Source: Nitrospira sp.
GTDB lineage: Bacteria > Nitrospirota > Nitrospiria > Nitrospirales > Nitrospiraceae
Direction: 5' to 3'
Assembly (NCBI GenBank): GCA_030456405.1
Contig: JAKDNQ010000178.1
Span: 1 to 5,127 of the forward strand
DNA length: 5,127 bases
A model generated the notes under the pieces. The model was not told where the DNA came from, searched no databases, and saw only the letters and a list, made by a program, of their open reading frames with translations. The translations under genes were made by a program, and so were the position numbers. Numbering within the stretch: the first letter of the stretch is position 1; the number at the start of each line of letters is the position of its first letter. Of this stretch, positions 1 through 5,127 are shown piece after piece.

Positions 1-2691
1 TGCACGGAGCAGACGAAGTTGGGATTGGATCATGATTTTGAATACCGGATGCTCGCCGCCGACGGCAGGGTTGTCTGGATGAGAGACATCGTCAGTTTGT
101 CTGTCGAAGATAGGCACCCAATCATGCTCCGCGGCATCATGGTAGACATCACTGAACGGAAACGCCAGCACGAGATGCTGGTTCAACTCCAGCGTGCCGT
201 GGATCAAGGCATGGAAGGTCTTGGCATGTTGAATGCCGACGGATTGTATACCTATGTGAATCAGGCCCACGCCGCCTTGTATGGCTTTGAGATTGAGGAA
301 TTGATCGGGCAGTCGTGGAGGGTTCTCTACGATCTTGAGCAGCAGGCCGCGATCGAGCAACACCATCTGCCCTTCTTGCTGCTTGACGGATATTGGCGCG
401 GTGAATTGGTCGGCAGAAAGAAAACCGGAGAACCGTTCGACGTCGAAGTGACCCTCCGGCAATCCTCCGGCAGGGAGGGAAATAAATCCGACATCATCTG
501 CACCTGTCGCGACATTACAGAGAGCAAACGAGTTGCCAGGGAAGAAAGGCGGCGCGTCAGTTTGCTCGAAGCGCACCAGGCCGGGTTGCTCGAATTGACT
601 CAGAACAAGGCGATCATCTCCGGAGACCTTCACCGCGCAGCTCAGGCTATCACCGAGGCAGCGAGCCGTGTGCTGGCAGTCGAGCGCGCCAGTATCTGGC
701 TGTTCCAGGAAGATCGCTCGGCCATTCAATTGCAAGATTTGTATGAGGCTCCCACCCGTCAGCACAGCGCTGGAGCCGTTCTCCTGGCCAACCAATTCCC
801 GTCGTACTTTCAGGCGTTGGAGCGGGAAGAACATACTCTCGCTGTCCACGACGCTCACTCAGATCCACGCACCCGTGAATTTTCATCGTCGTATCTCACG
901 CCGCTTGGAATCGCGTCGATGCTTGATGCGCCGATCAGACACAAAGGGAGGACGGTGGGCGTCTTGTGCCATGAATACCTCGGCACGCCTCGGACATGGA
1001 CCACCGATGAAACGACCATTGCCGGGTCATTCTCCACGATGGTGACGCTTGCGATGGAGGCCCAGGAGCGCGCTGAAGCGGAGTGCTCCATGCGACAGGC
1101 GAAAGAACGAGCCGAAGTGGCGAGCGCAGCGAAAAATGAATTCCTTGCCGGCGTCAGTCACGAGATCCGCACGCCGATGAATGCCATCATCGGCATGGCA
1201 GATCTCCTGTGGGAAACGGAACTCACGCCGGACCAAAGGAAGTACCTCCGTATTTTTCGCCGCGCCGGTGGGAACCTCTTGAGTCTCATCAACGAGATTC
1301 TCGACCTGTCGAAAGTCGAGGTCGGCCATTTGGAACTGGAATCAACCGACTTTGATTTGAACGACTTGCTTGAAAAAGCTATCGAGATTCTCGCCATGCG
1401 GGCCAATGAAAAAGGCCTTGAACTCGCCTGCTACCTTTCGCCTGACGTCCCATGGGCCGTTATTGGAGATTCCAACCGTCTACACCAAATCCTCATCAAT
1501 CTCATCAGCAACGCGATCAAATTCACGGACAGCGGGTCCGTCACGGTGCGGGTCATACTGGATCCGGAACTCCCTGCGCCCGGAGCCATTCGATTTTCTG
1601 TCAGCGATACAGGGATCGGTATTCCGCCCGACAAGCTTGGCGCCATTTTTGAAAGCTTCACACAAGCCCACGCCTCAACGACCCGCAAGTATGGAGGAAC
1701 CGGTTTAGGTCTGACCATTTCAAGGAGATTAGCCGAACTCATGAACGGACGGATCTGGGTGGAGAGTGTCCTCGGAGAGGGCAGCACGTTTCATTGCTGC
1801 GTGCAGCTGGCGGTGCAATCCAGCCCGACATCCACCCACAACCACGTCCAGGTCAACCTTCAAGGGGTGAGAACCCTCGTGGTTGATGATCACGCCACCA
1901 ACTGCCTGATCCTTCGTGAAACCTTGGCCGACTTGGGAGCAGAGGTGACGGATACTGCCTCCGGTCGTGAGGCCATCATAGAATGGCAGCGAGCCGCTGC
2001 CTCGACAAGGCCCTATCAGCTCGTGCTCCTCGACTGTCGCATGCCGGAGGTGGATGGGTTTCAAGTCGCCGAAGAAATCAGACGGGCCGGCTCTCCCCAG
2101 GCCCCGACGATTGTGATGCTGGCCTCTGATCATTGGGCTGACGATATCGCCCGCACCTACGATATGGGGCTTGGTGGCTATTTAATCAAACCAATCAGGA
2201 AATCGGATCTGCTCCAGACCATCAGCATCGCCCTCGACCGTTCTATGGGCATTCAAATCACGACTGGTTCAGCACCAGGGATTCCCACAGTTCCTACCGA
2301 CGCCAGGGCATTGCGGATCTTATTGGTAGAAGATTCCTCGGACAATCAGATGCTGATCCGTTCCTATTTGAAACAGACTCCCTATCGCCTCGATATCGCG
2401 GATCATGGAGGCATCGCGTTGGAACAATTCAAGAACGGTTACTACGATCTTATTTTGATGGACATGCAGATGCCGGTGATGGATGGCTATGAGGCGACAA
2501 AAGCGATCCGGGCCTGGGAGCGGGCGCATGATCTCCCTCCCACACAGGTGATTGCCTTGACTGCTCAGGCACTGAAAGATGACGGAGTGAAGATTCTCGA
2601 TGCCGGCTGCGATGCCCATATGACCAAACCCATCAAGAAACACACCCTCCTGGAGGTTCTCCGGGCTTGCAAAGGACGGTATACGTCATGA
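1..2691 (+). CDS. Hybrid sensor histidine kinase (PAS-PAS-GAF-HisKA-HATPase-REC-REC), 5' end outside window
   Basis: The frame is already open at base 1, so the true start lies upstream; 896 residues are visible (numbered here from base 1). In order: the end of a PAS/PAC domain (to about residue 55, ending DITERK), a complete PAS/PAC (about 62-175, ending DITESK), a GAF domain (about 195-355), a charged signalling helix, HisKA with the phosphorylated His387 in SHEIRTPMN, and HATPase_c with N box Asn504, DTGIGI at 536 and GGTGLGL at 565. Two receiver domains follow: REC1 (about 623-745; Asp629/630, phospho-acceptor Asp678, Lys730) and REC2 (about 772-893; Glu777/Asp778, phospho-acceptor Asp821, Thr854, Lys876). 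All kinase residues needed for ATP binding and autophosphorylation are present. No membrane segment is visible, so this part is cytoplasmic; the missing N-terminus could differ. The signal sensed is unknown. It overlaps the HPt gene by four bases and is presumably its phosphodonor. In REC1 the usual Thr/Ser switch position is Ala708. Family is certain; specific role is not. Confidence 0.97.
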   Translation, partial: CTEQTKLGLDHDFEYRMLAADGRVVWMRDIVSLSVEDRHPIMLRGIMVDITERKRQHEMLVQLQRAVDQGMEGLGMLNADGLYTYVNQAHAALYGFEIEELIGQSWRVLYDLEQQAAIEQHHLPFLLLDGYWRGELVGRKKTGEPFDVEVTLRQSSGREGNKSDIICTCRDITESKRVAREERRRVSLLEAHQAGLLELTQNKAIISGDLHRAAQAITEAASRVLAVERASIWLFQEDRSAIQLQDLYEAPTRQHSAGAVLLANQFPSYFQALEREEHTLAVHDAHSDPRTREFSSSYLTPLGIASMLDAPIRHKGRTVGVLCHEYLGTPRTWTTDETTIAGSFSTMVTLAMEAQERAEAECSMRQAKERAEVASAAKNEFLAGVSHEIRTPMNAIIGMADLLWETELTPDQRKYLRIFRRAGGNLLSLINEILDLSKVEVGHLELESTDFDLNDLLEKAIEILAMRANEKGLELACYLSPDVPWAVIGDSNRLHQILINLISNAIKFTDSGSVTVRVILDPELPAPGAIRFSVSDTGIGIPPDKLGAIFESFTQAHASTTRKYGGTGLGLTISRRLAELMNGRIWVESVLGEGSTFHCCVQLAVQSSPTSTHNHVQVNLQGVRTLVVDDHATNCLILRETLADLGAEVTDTASGREAIIEWQRAAASTRPYQLVLLDCRMPEVDGFQVAEEIRRAGSPQAPTIVMLASDHWADDIARTYDMGLGGYLIKPIRKSDLLQTISIALDRSMGIQITTGSAPGIPTVPTDARALRILLVEDSSDNQMLIRSYLKQTPYRLDIADHGGIALEQFKNGYYDLILMDMQMPVMDGYEATKAIRAWERAHDLPPTQVIALTAQALKDDGVKILDAGCDAHMTKPIKKHTLLEVLRACKGRYTS

Positions 2692-3017
2692 CTATGGAAC
2701 CTGACAGAAACACCGGCAATATCATTACCGTGTGTATCGACCAAGGGCTTGAAGACATCATTCCAGGATTTCTGGAGAACCGCCGACGTGATGTGCAGAA
2801 ACTCGAATCCGCGTTGCAAGAAAGTAATCTAGCCCAGATTCAAATCATCGGTCATCGCATGAGAGGGGACGGAGGAGGATATGGATTCGACGCCATCAGT
2901 ATGATGGGGACGGCCTTGGAGCAAGCGGCAGCCAGACAAGATCGGAGCGCAATACGACGGCATATCGCCGAACTTATCGATTTTCTTGCCAGAGTTACTG
3001 TGGTGTACCAGCGATAA
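2688..3017 (+). CDS. HPt histidine phosphotransfer protein
   Basis: A 109-residue protein that would carry a phosphoryl group from a receiver aspartate of the upstream hybrid kinase to a response regulator. The HPt signature is [12 protein letters not shown], with the phosphorylatable histidine at residue 56. It lies between predicted helices (about 21-45 and 67-100), and the length is usual for a single HPt domain. Arg59 replaces the more common Lys of the HxLKG pattern, a conservative change. The start is the ATG at 2688, which overlaps the kinase stop as ATGA; AAAGGACGG at 2671-2679 supplies a Shine-Dalgarno about eight bases ahead. The frame also runs back to a TTG at 2667, but that lies inside the kinase and has no better site. 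The overlap points to translational coupling and matched expression. In BarA- or ArcB-type kinases this domain is fused to the C-terminus; here it is separate. No signal peptide or membrane segment is seen. The downstream regulator is not in the window. Confidence 0.93.
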   Translation: MTMEPDRNTGNIITVCIDQGLEDIIPGFLENRRRDVQKLESALQESNLAQIQIIGHRMRGDGGGYGFDAISMMGTALEQAAARQDRSAIRRHIAELIDFLARVTVVYQR

Positions 3018-3157
3018 GAGAAAAATGTGTGCCGGACGCATCGCATACTTTCGGTGAGCGAAATGAAGGGTAGGCGATCAACCAAGGGGCATTCCACATC
3101 TCCACTTTGACATCCCAGGGTTAGACGGGCAGCGCAGTCAAATAACCATTTCAATTC

Positions 3158-3358
3158 GTGCCCTGTGTAAGATCGGTGGATTCGCTTCTACCATACCCCC
3201 TCGACCCGTTCCCTCCATTGCCGCTTTCCTATTATGATGCACCCCTTCCCTTTGCAGCGGGCCAGGCCTCCAATAAGTATGATACCTACGTGAAGCAGTG
3301 GTACGAGAAGGTCATAGCCCAGGGCCACCGGGCCAAACAACCTCGGAGAGTCCAATGA
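3158..3358 (+). CDS. Doubtful small ORF, possibly the tail of a decayed gene
   Basis: A 66-codon frame opened only by a GTG with no Shine-Dalgarno before it. The first third is proline-rich and unconvincing. The last 40 or so codons (from about 3225: SYYDAPLPF, then YDTYVKQWYEKVIAQ) look more like real protein, with a mixed amphipathic helix and a basic end (HRAKQPRRVQ). There is no in-frame ATG. It could be a short real gene, the remnant of a longer gene whose start is lost, or chance. I do not recognise a family. The stop overlaps an ATG at 3355, but the frame opened there is not convincing as coding sequence until 3565. Confidence 0.22.
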   Translation: MPCVRSVDSLLPYPLDPFPPLPLSYYDAPLPFAAGQASNKYDTYVKQWYEKVIAQGHRAKQPRRVQ

Positions 3359-3541
3359 ATTTCGACGTGGCGTATGGAAGACGATGTGCGTATATACTGT
3401 GGTACAACATGGCATCGGCAACTCGACAGGTGACGCGTAGCTGGACATGGCTGCAGGGAATCGAGATAAGACCGACGGGTGTATGGAGATTATTGAAGCG
3501 AAACGTCCGGCAGGGACAGGCACTGAAACATGAACGGGAGA

Positions 3542-3558
3542 TCTCGACTGATCGAGGA
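3542..3558 (+). promoter_or_regulatory. Shine-Dalgarno of the 3565 gene, partly inside a small hairpin
   Basis: GAGGA at 3554-3558 sits six bases before the ATG at 3565 and fixes that start. CTCGA (3543-3547) and TCGAG (3552-3556) are perfect complements around a CTGA loop, with a possible extra T-G pair at 3542/3557. The 3' arm covers part of the Shine-Dalgarno. The ribosome binding site is seen directly; a regulatory effect of the hairpin is only inferred, and five or six base pairs is modest stability. Confidence 0.55.
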
Positions 3559-3564
3559 ATTCAC

Positions 3565-3957
3565 ATGGTACGGCTGATCTTTTTCGCACTGCTGGTTCTG
3601 AATAGCGGCGTTGCATATGCGGAGTGGGTGAAAATAGGCGACCGCGACGAAGCAGGAAAAACGGTCTATGTGGATCGAACCACCATTCGCCGTAACAGCA
3701 ATCTGGTCAAGATGTGGCAATTCTACGATTATAAGACTGTGCAAACTGTGGGGGGTACCAGGTTTTTAAGTAACAAGGAAGAATGGGAGTTCGACTGCGT
3801 CGAGGAACGCAGCCGATCGCTTGGGCTCAAGGAATTCTCGGGAAATATGGGAAGTGGAACCGTGGTGTTTACCAATTCGCAAGTGGGTAAGTGGTTACCA
3901 GTCGTGCCAGGCAGTATTGGTTACACCGTGTGGAAAGTTGCGTGTAATAAAGACTGA
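3565..3957 (+). CDS. Exported protein of the surface-adhesin protein E family (Adhesin_E-like)
   Basis: A 130-residue preprotein. The signal peptide is MVRLIFFALLVLNSGVAYA, with a signal peptidase I site after residue 19 (AYA before EW). The mature 111 residues follow a pattern I recognise from the Adhesin_E family: EWVKIGDRD, then TVYVDRTTIRR, then VKMWQFYDYKTVQ, then a paired cysteine region (Cys78 in EFDC, Cys127 in WKVAC) and FSGNMGSG before GKWLPVVPGSIG. The two cysteines probably form a disulfide in the periplasm or at the cell surface. The family is named after Haemophilus protein E, which binds host matrix proteins; in environmental bacteria that role should not be assumed. The start is set by the signal peptide and GAGGA six bases upstream, although the frame stays open back to 3298. 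It appears to be a single-gene unit, convergent with the minus-strand gene at 4034-4207; no clear terminator lies between them. Confidence 0.85.
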   Translation: MVRLIFFALLVLNSGVAYAEWVKIGDRDEAGKTVYVDRTTIRRNSNLVKMWQFYDYKTVQTVGGTRFLSNKEEWEFDCVEERSRSLGLKEFSGNMGSGTVVFTNSQVGKWLPVVPGSIGYTVWKVACNKD

Positions 3958-4033
3958 TGGCGCAACCGCTGTCTCGCATGTGTGTGTGGCGCATGGGCCA
4001 GAGCCAGCACGAGAACAATCAGCATTGTGGGAG

Positions 4034-4207
4034 TCAGTAATCGTCTATTTCTTCCGTTTCATCGATTAACTCAGCCGTGATATCGGTCCTCTCGGTTTCC
4101 CACTGCGTCAAGGGGATACCCCCGGCTTTGAGAATTGCCTCCTGTTCCGAGCCGGCGGCGATCATCAGATCATAATGAATGCTTTGTCGCAGCTGAAATG
4201 TTTTCAT
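4034..4207 (-). CDS. Small protein of unknown function, 57 residues
   Basis: A short minus-strand gene that is easily missed because of its length. It starts at an ATG (4207-4205) preceded by AAAAGGGGA (4220-4212), a strong Shine-Dalgarno at proper spacing, and ends with TGA at 4034. The protein begins MKTFQLRQSIHYDLMIAAGS, followed by EQEAILKAGGIPL and a strongly acidic tail (ELIDETEEIDDY). The predicted layout is strand, then a helix with the EQEAI pattern, then an acidic end. This resembles many small beta-strand/helix proteins in which an 'A-x-(D/S)-E-x-EA-I-x-KA' segment follows an N-terminal strand, but I cannot name a family. There is no signal peptide, membrane segment or cysteine, so it is probably cytoplasmic. 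It stands alone, 383 bases downstream of the 4591-5067 gene on the same strand. A perfect TTGACA lies upstream (4249-4244) but lacks a good -10 partner. Coding status is well supported; function is unknown. Confidence 0.75.
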   Translation of the reverse strand: MKTFQLRQSIHYDLMIAAGSEQEAILKAGGIPLTQWETERTDITAELIDETEEIDDY

Positions 4208-4345
4208 ACGGTCCCCTTTTGACGCTGACCCTTTACGGCTTCATGTCAATGAATACTCGATAGGCATGGAGATCGGTGGATCCTAGCATTGAACACATAC
4301 CACCGGCTACAAGGGGATGTCGTGATTTCTGATGGGCGTATGTAT

Positions 4346-4381
4346 GGATGCACTATTGCGGATGGACTCTTGCCGGATGGA
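4346..4381 (+). repeat. Three short GGATG direct repeats, 14-15 bases apart
   Basis: GGATG occurs at 4346-4350, 4360-4364 and 4375-4379. The last two are longer matches, TTGC then GGATGGA and TTGCC then GGATGGA. The spacing differs by one base between copies. They could be a decayed tandem repeat or a binding-site array, but the copies are short enough to be chance. Confidence 0.3.
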
Positions 4382-4436
4382 GCGAGCGATAATCCCACGC
4401 GTGACCTCGCAACACGAAAGGCCACATGACTGCATA

Positions 4437-4528
4437 GGGCTGTGAAATAGATGACAAGTGTGACAATCGAGACTGGACGGATTGGAGAAGAACTGATTAT
4501 GCTATTCCTGAGGTCTTGAGCACAGCCC
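4437..4528 (+). repeat. Eight-base inverted repeat, possible RNA stem
   Basis: GGGCTGTG (4437-4444) and CACAGCCC (4521-4528) are perfect complements 76 bases apart. Directly inside, TCGAGAC (4467-4473) can pair with GTCTTGA (4513-4519) with one G-U, so the 3' arm could pair almost continuously over 16 bases while the 5' side has a 22-base bulge. This is visible in the sequence; that it folds in a transcript is inferred. Confidence 0.3.
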
Positions 4529-4590
4529 GGAATGAACACGGATCATTGGACCCACTCGCTGATAGTGATCCATCGGTCGCGCGAGCGTTT

Positions 4591-5067
4591 TTACTGCCTG
4601 TCCCAGTATTGGATTTCTTTCCCGATGGGGTTCGAGCTTACGTAATCGGTCTCGATCTTGAGGACTTTGCCATCGGGTGAGACTTCCGCCTTCAAGACAC
4701 CTGTCTCCTTGCCTTTAAACTTTAAGACGGTGACTGTGCGATGAGTGTCGATCTTTTTTATCCCCATCGTTTGACCTGATGGCTTGCCATTGACCAGGAG
4801 AGGGACCTCCTTGCCATTGAGAGGCGTCAGGATGGTCGAGACGGTGCTCGCTGGCGCATCCGGGCCGACAACCTTATAGGTAAGACTCCATCCGGTGTCC
4901 ACTTCTTCTACCGTCATGATGAGGCGACCCCCCTGCGGAGACTCACGTAGAACCCATGCCCCACTCCACAGACTGTCAGCGCTCACCATCGAGCTCAGAC
5001 TGAGCAGACACACAACGAATAATGCTAAGCCATGGAAGCGGCGGAAGGGATGAACCGAGAAGGGCAT
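4591..5067 (-). CDS. Exported small beta-rich protein of unknown function
   Basis: A 158-residue preprotein read from the ATG at 5067 to TAA at 4591. The N-terminus has a basic segment (PFRRFHG), a hydrophobic core (LALFVVCLLSLSSMV) and a likely signal peptidase I site after Ala30 (VSA before DSLWSG). The mature 128 residues begin WSGAWVLRESPQGG and then alternate short strands with turns: TGWSLTYKVVG, LNGKEVPLLVNGKPSG, TVTVLKFKGKETG, SPDGKVLKIETDYV. This layout (a 'W-x-L' opening, a 'K-Y/F-x-G-K' repeat and 'S-x-DGK-x-L' near the end) resembles small calycin-like periplasmic proteins common as hypotheticals in soil and water bacteria. I cannot assign a named family or ligand. The lone cysteine is in the signal core and is not a lipobox. 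The frame extends 13 codons to a TTG at 5106, but that codon lies between the proposed -35 and -10 boxes, so the ATG is preferred. Confidence 0.82.
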   Translation of the reverse strand: MPFSVHPFRRFHGLALFVVCLLSLSSMVSADSLWSGAWVLRESPQGGRLIMTVEEVDTGWSLTYKVVGPDAPASTVSTILTPLNGKEVPLLVNGKPSGQTMGIKKIDTHRTVTVLKFKGKETGVLKAEVSPDGKVLKIETDYVSSNPIGKEIQYWDRQ

Positions 5068-5085
5068 AGATGTCTCGCGGAAAAC

Positions 5086-5114
5086 ATTGTAAGAGGGTAC
5101 GAGCAAAGGTGCAA
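5086..5114 (-). promoter_or_regulatory. Probable sigma-70-type promoter for the 4591-5067 gene
   Basis: On the minus strand, TTGCAC (5114-5109) and TACAAT (5091-5086) are separated by 17 bases. The -10 matches consensus at five of six positions; the -35 only at the TTG. Transcription would begin near 5079-5076, giving a leader of about a dozen bases before the ATG at 5067. A TATAAA further upstream (about 5123-5118) could be a second -10, but its -35 would fall outside the window. Confidence 0.4.
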
Positions 5115-5127
5115 GAGTTTATATGCA

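Larger units (their letters stand above)
3018..3564. other. Largely non-coding stretch between the HPt gene and the secreted protein gene
   Basis: About 550 bases with no confident gene. It holds one doubtful 66-codon frame (3158-3358, listed separately). GGTGGA 3175-3180 can pair with TTCTACC-type bases ending at 3192, one pair being G-T, to give a six-base-pair hairpin, but no T-run follows, so it is not a normal intrinsic terminator. TTTGAC 3106-3111 and GTCAAA 3137-3142 form a six-base inverted repeat of unclear meaning. I could not find a convincing promoter for the gene at 3565; TATATACT at 3391-3398 resembles a -10 box but has no matching -35. The end of the kinase-HPt transcript is therefore not marked by an obvious terminator. 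Confidence 0.6.
4208..4590. other. Intergenic region with inverted repeats and no convincing gene
   Basis: This 383-base gap between two minus-strand genes holds the Shine-Dalgarno of the 57-residue gene at its left end and several inverted repeats. CGGTGG 4274-4279 pairs with CCACCG 4300-4305. GGGCTGTG 4437-4444 pairs with CACAGCCC 4521-4528. GGATCA 4540-4545 pairs with TGATCC 4566-4571. Three GGATG words lie 14 and 15 bases apart (4346, 4360, 4375). The longest frame here (minus strand, 97 codons) is serine-rich, nearly lacks acidic residues and has no ribosome binding site, so I do not count it as a gene. Confidence 0.6.

Noticed and set aside
19..21. TTG at 19 as the start of the histidine kinase
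   Set aside because: The frame is open to base 1 and the first residues are already inside a PAS fold, so the gene begins upstream of the window.
3107..3112. Perfect TTGACA -35 box
   Set aside because: No -10-like sequence at 16-18 bases downstream (the bases there are GC-rich).
3298..3564. N-terminal extension of the protein E family gene (starts at 3298 or at ATG 3355 with GGAGAG before it)
   Set aside because: The extra residues look like chance coding and would bury a clear signal peptide inside the protein; the ATG at 3565 has its own Shine-Dalgarno.
3188..3616. 142-codon minus-strand ORF
   Set aside because: Composition is not protein-like, and it overlaps the start and signal peptide of the well-supported gene at 3565.
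3921..4025. 34-codon minus-strand frame beginning MLIVLVLALAHA, eight bases after the 57-residue gene
   Set aside because: It looks like a signal peptide, but there is no Shine-Dalgarno, almost no mature part, and it runs antisense into the end of the gene at 3565-3957.
3958..4033. Bidirectional terminator between the convergent genes
   Set aside because: Only weak nested complements (TCTCG 3972-3976 with CGAGA 4010-4014, TGGC with GCCA inside) and no T-run on either strand.
3170..4281. 12-base direct repeat AGATCGGTGGAT at 3170-3181 and 4270-4281
   Set aside because: About one such match is expected by chance in a window this size, and the flanks show no further similarity or insertion features.
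4246..4539. 97-codon minus-strand ORF
   Set aside because: Rich in serine, proline and arginine with almost no acidic residues, no Shine-Dalgarno, no recognisable motif; it sits across the repeats of the intergenic region.

Overview
The window reads as a piece of a bacterial chromosome of moderate, slightly GC-leaning composition. The organism looks like a free-living, signalling-rich Gram-negative bacterium. The gene styles fit Nitrospirota (Nitrospira-like): a PAS/GAF hybrid kinase with two receiver domains, an HPt protein of the '[12 protein letters not shown]' type, and a small secreted protein of the protein E adhesin family. That placement rests on protein style alone, with no marker gene, so it is a moderate-to-weak inference. 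I see no phage, transposon, CRISPR array, tRNA or rRNA.

Layout. (1) Bases 1-2691, plus strand: the 3' part of a large cytoplasmic hybrid histidine kinase, open at the left edge, with domains [PAS end]-PAS-GAF-HisKA-HATPase-REC-REC. (2) Bases 2688-3017, plus: an HPt phosphotransfer protein whose start overlaps the kinase stop (ATGA). Together they form a complete phosphorelay in one transcript. The final DNA-binding or output regulator is not in the window. (3) Bases 3018-3564: mostly non-coding, with one doubtful 66-codon frame at 3158-3358 and a small hairpin touching the ribosome binding site of the next gene. (4) Bases 3565-3957, plus: a small exported protein of the surface-adhesin protein E family. 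(5) Bases 4034-4207, minus: a convincing 57-residue gene of unknown function with a good Shine-Dalgarno sequence. (6) Bases 4208-4590: no convincing gene, but several inverted repeats and short GGATG repeats. (7) Bases 4591-5067, minus: an exported protein of about 158 residues that looks like a small beta-rich periplasmic protein, with a plausible promoter just before it.

How the parts relate. The kinase and HPt protein clearly work together: ATP to His387, then receiver aspartates, then His56 of the HPt protein, then an unseen regulator. The two secreted proteins and the 57-residue protein are separate transcription units. Nothing in the sequence ties them to the phosphorelay. I found no clearly new multi-gene system. 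The items most worth a second look are the 57-residue gene, the altered switch residue in the first receiver domain, and the structured intergenic stretch at 4437-4592.
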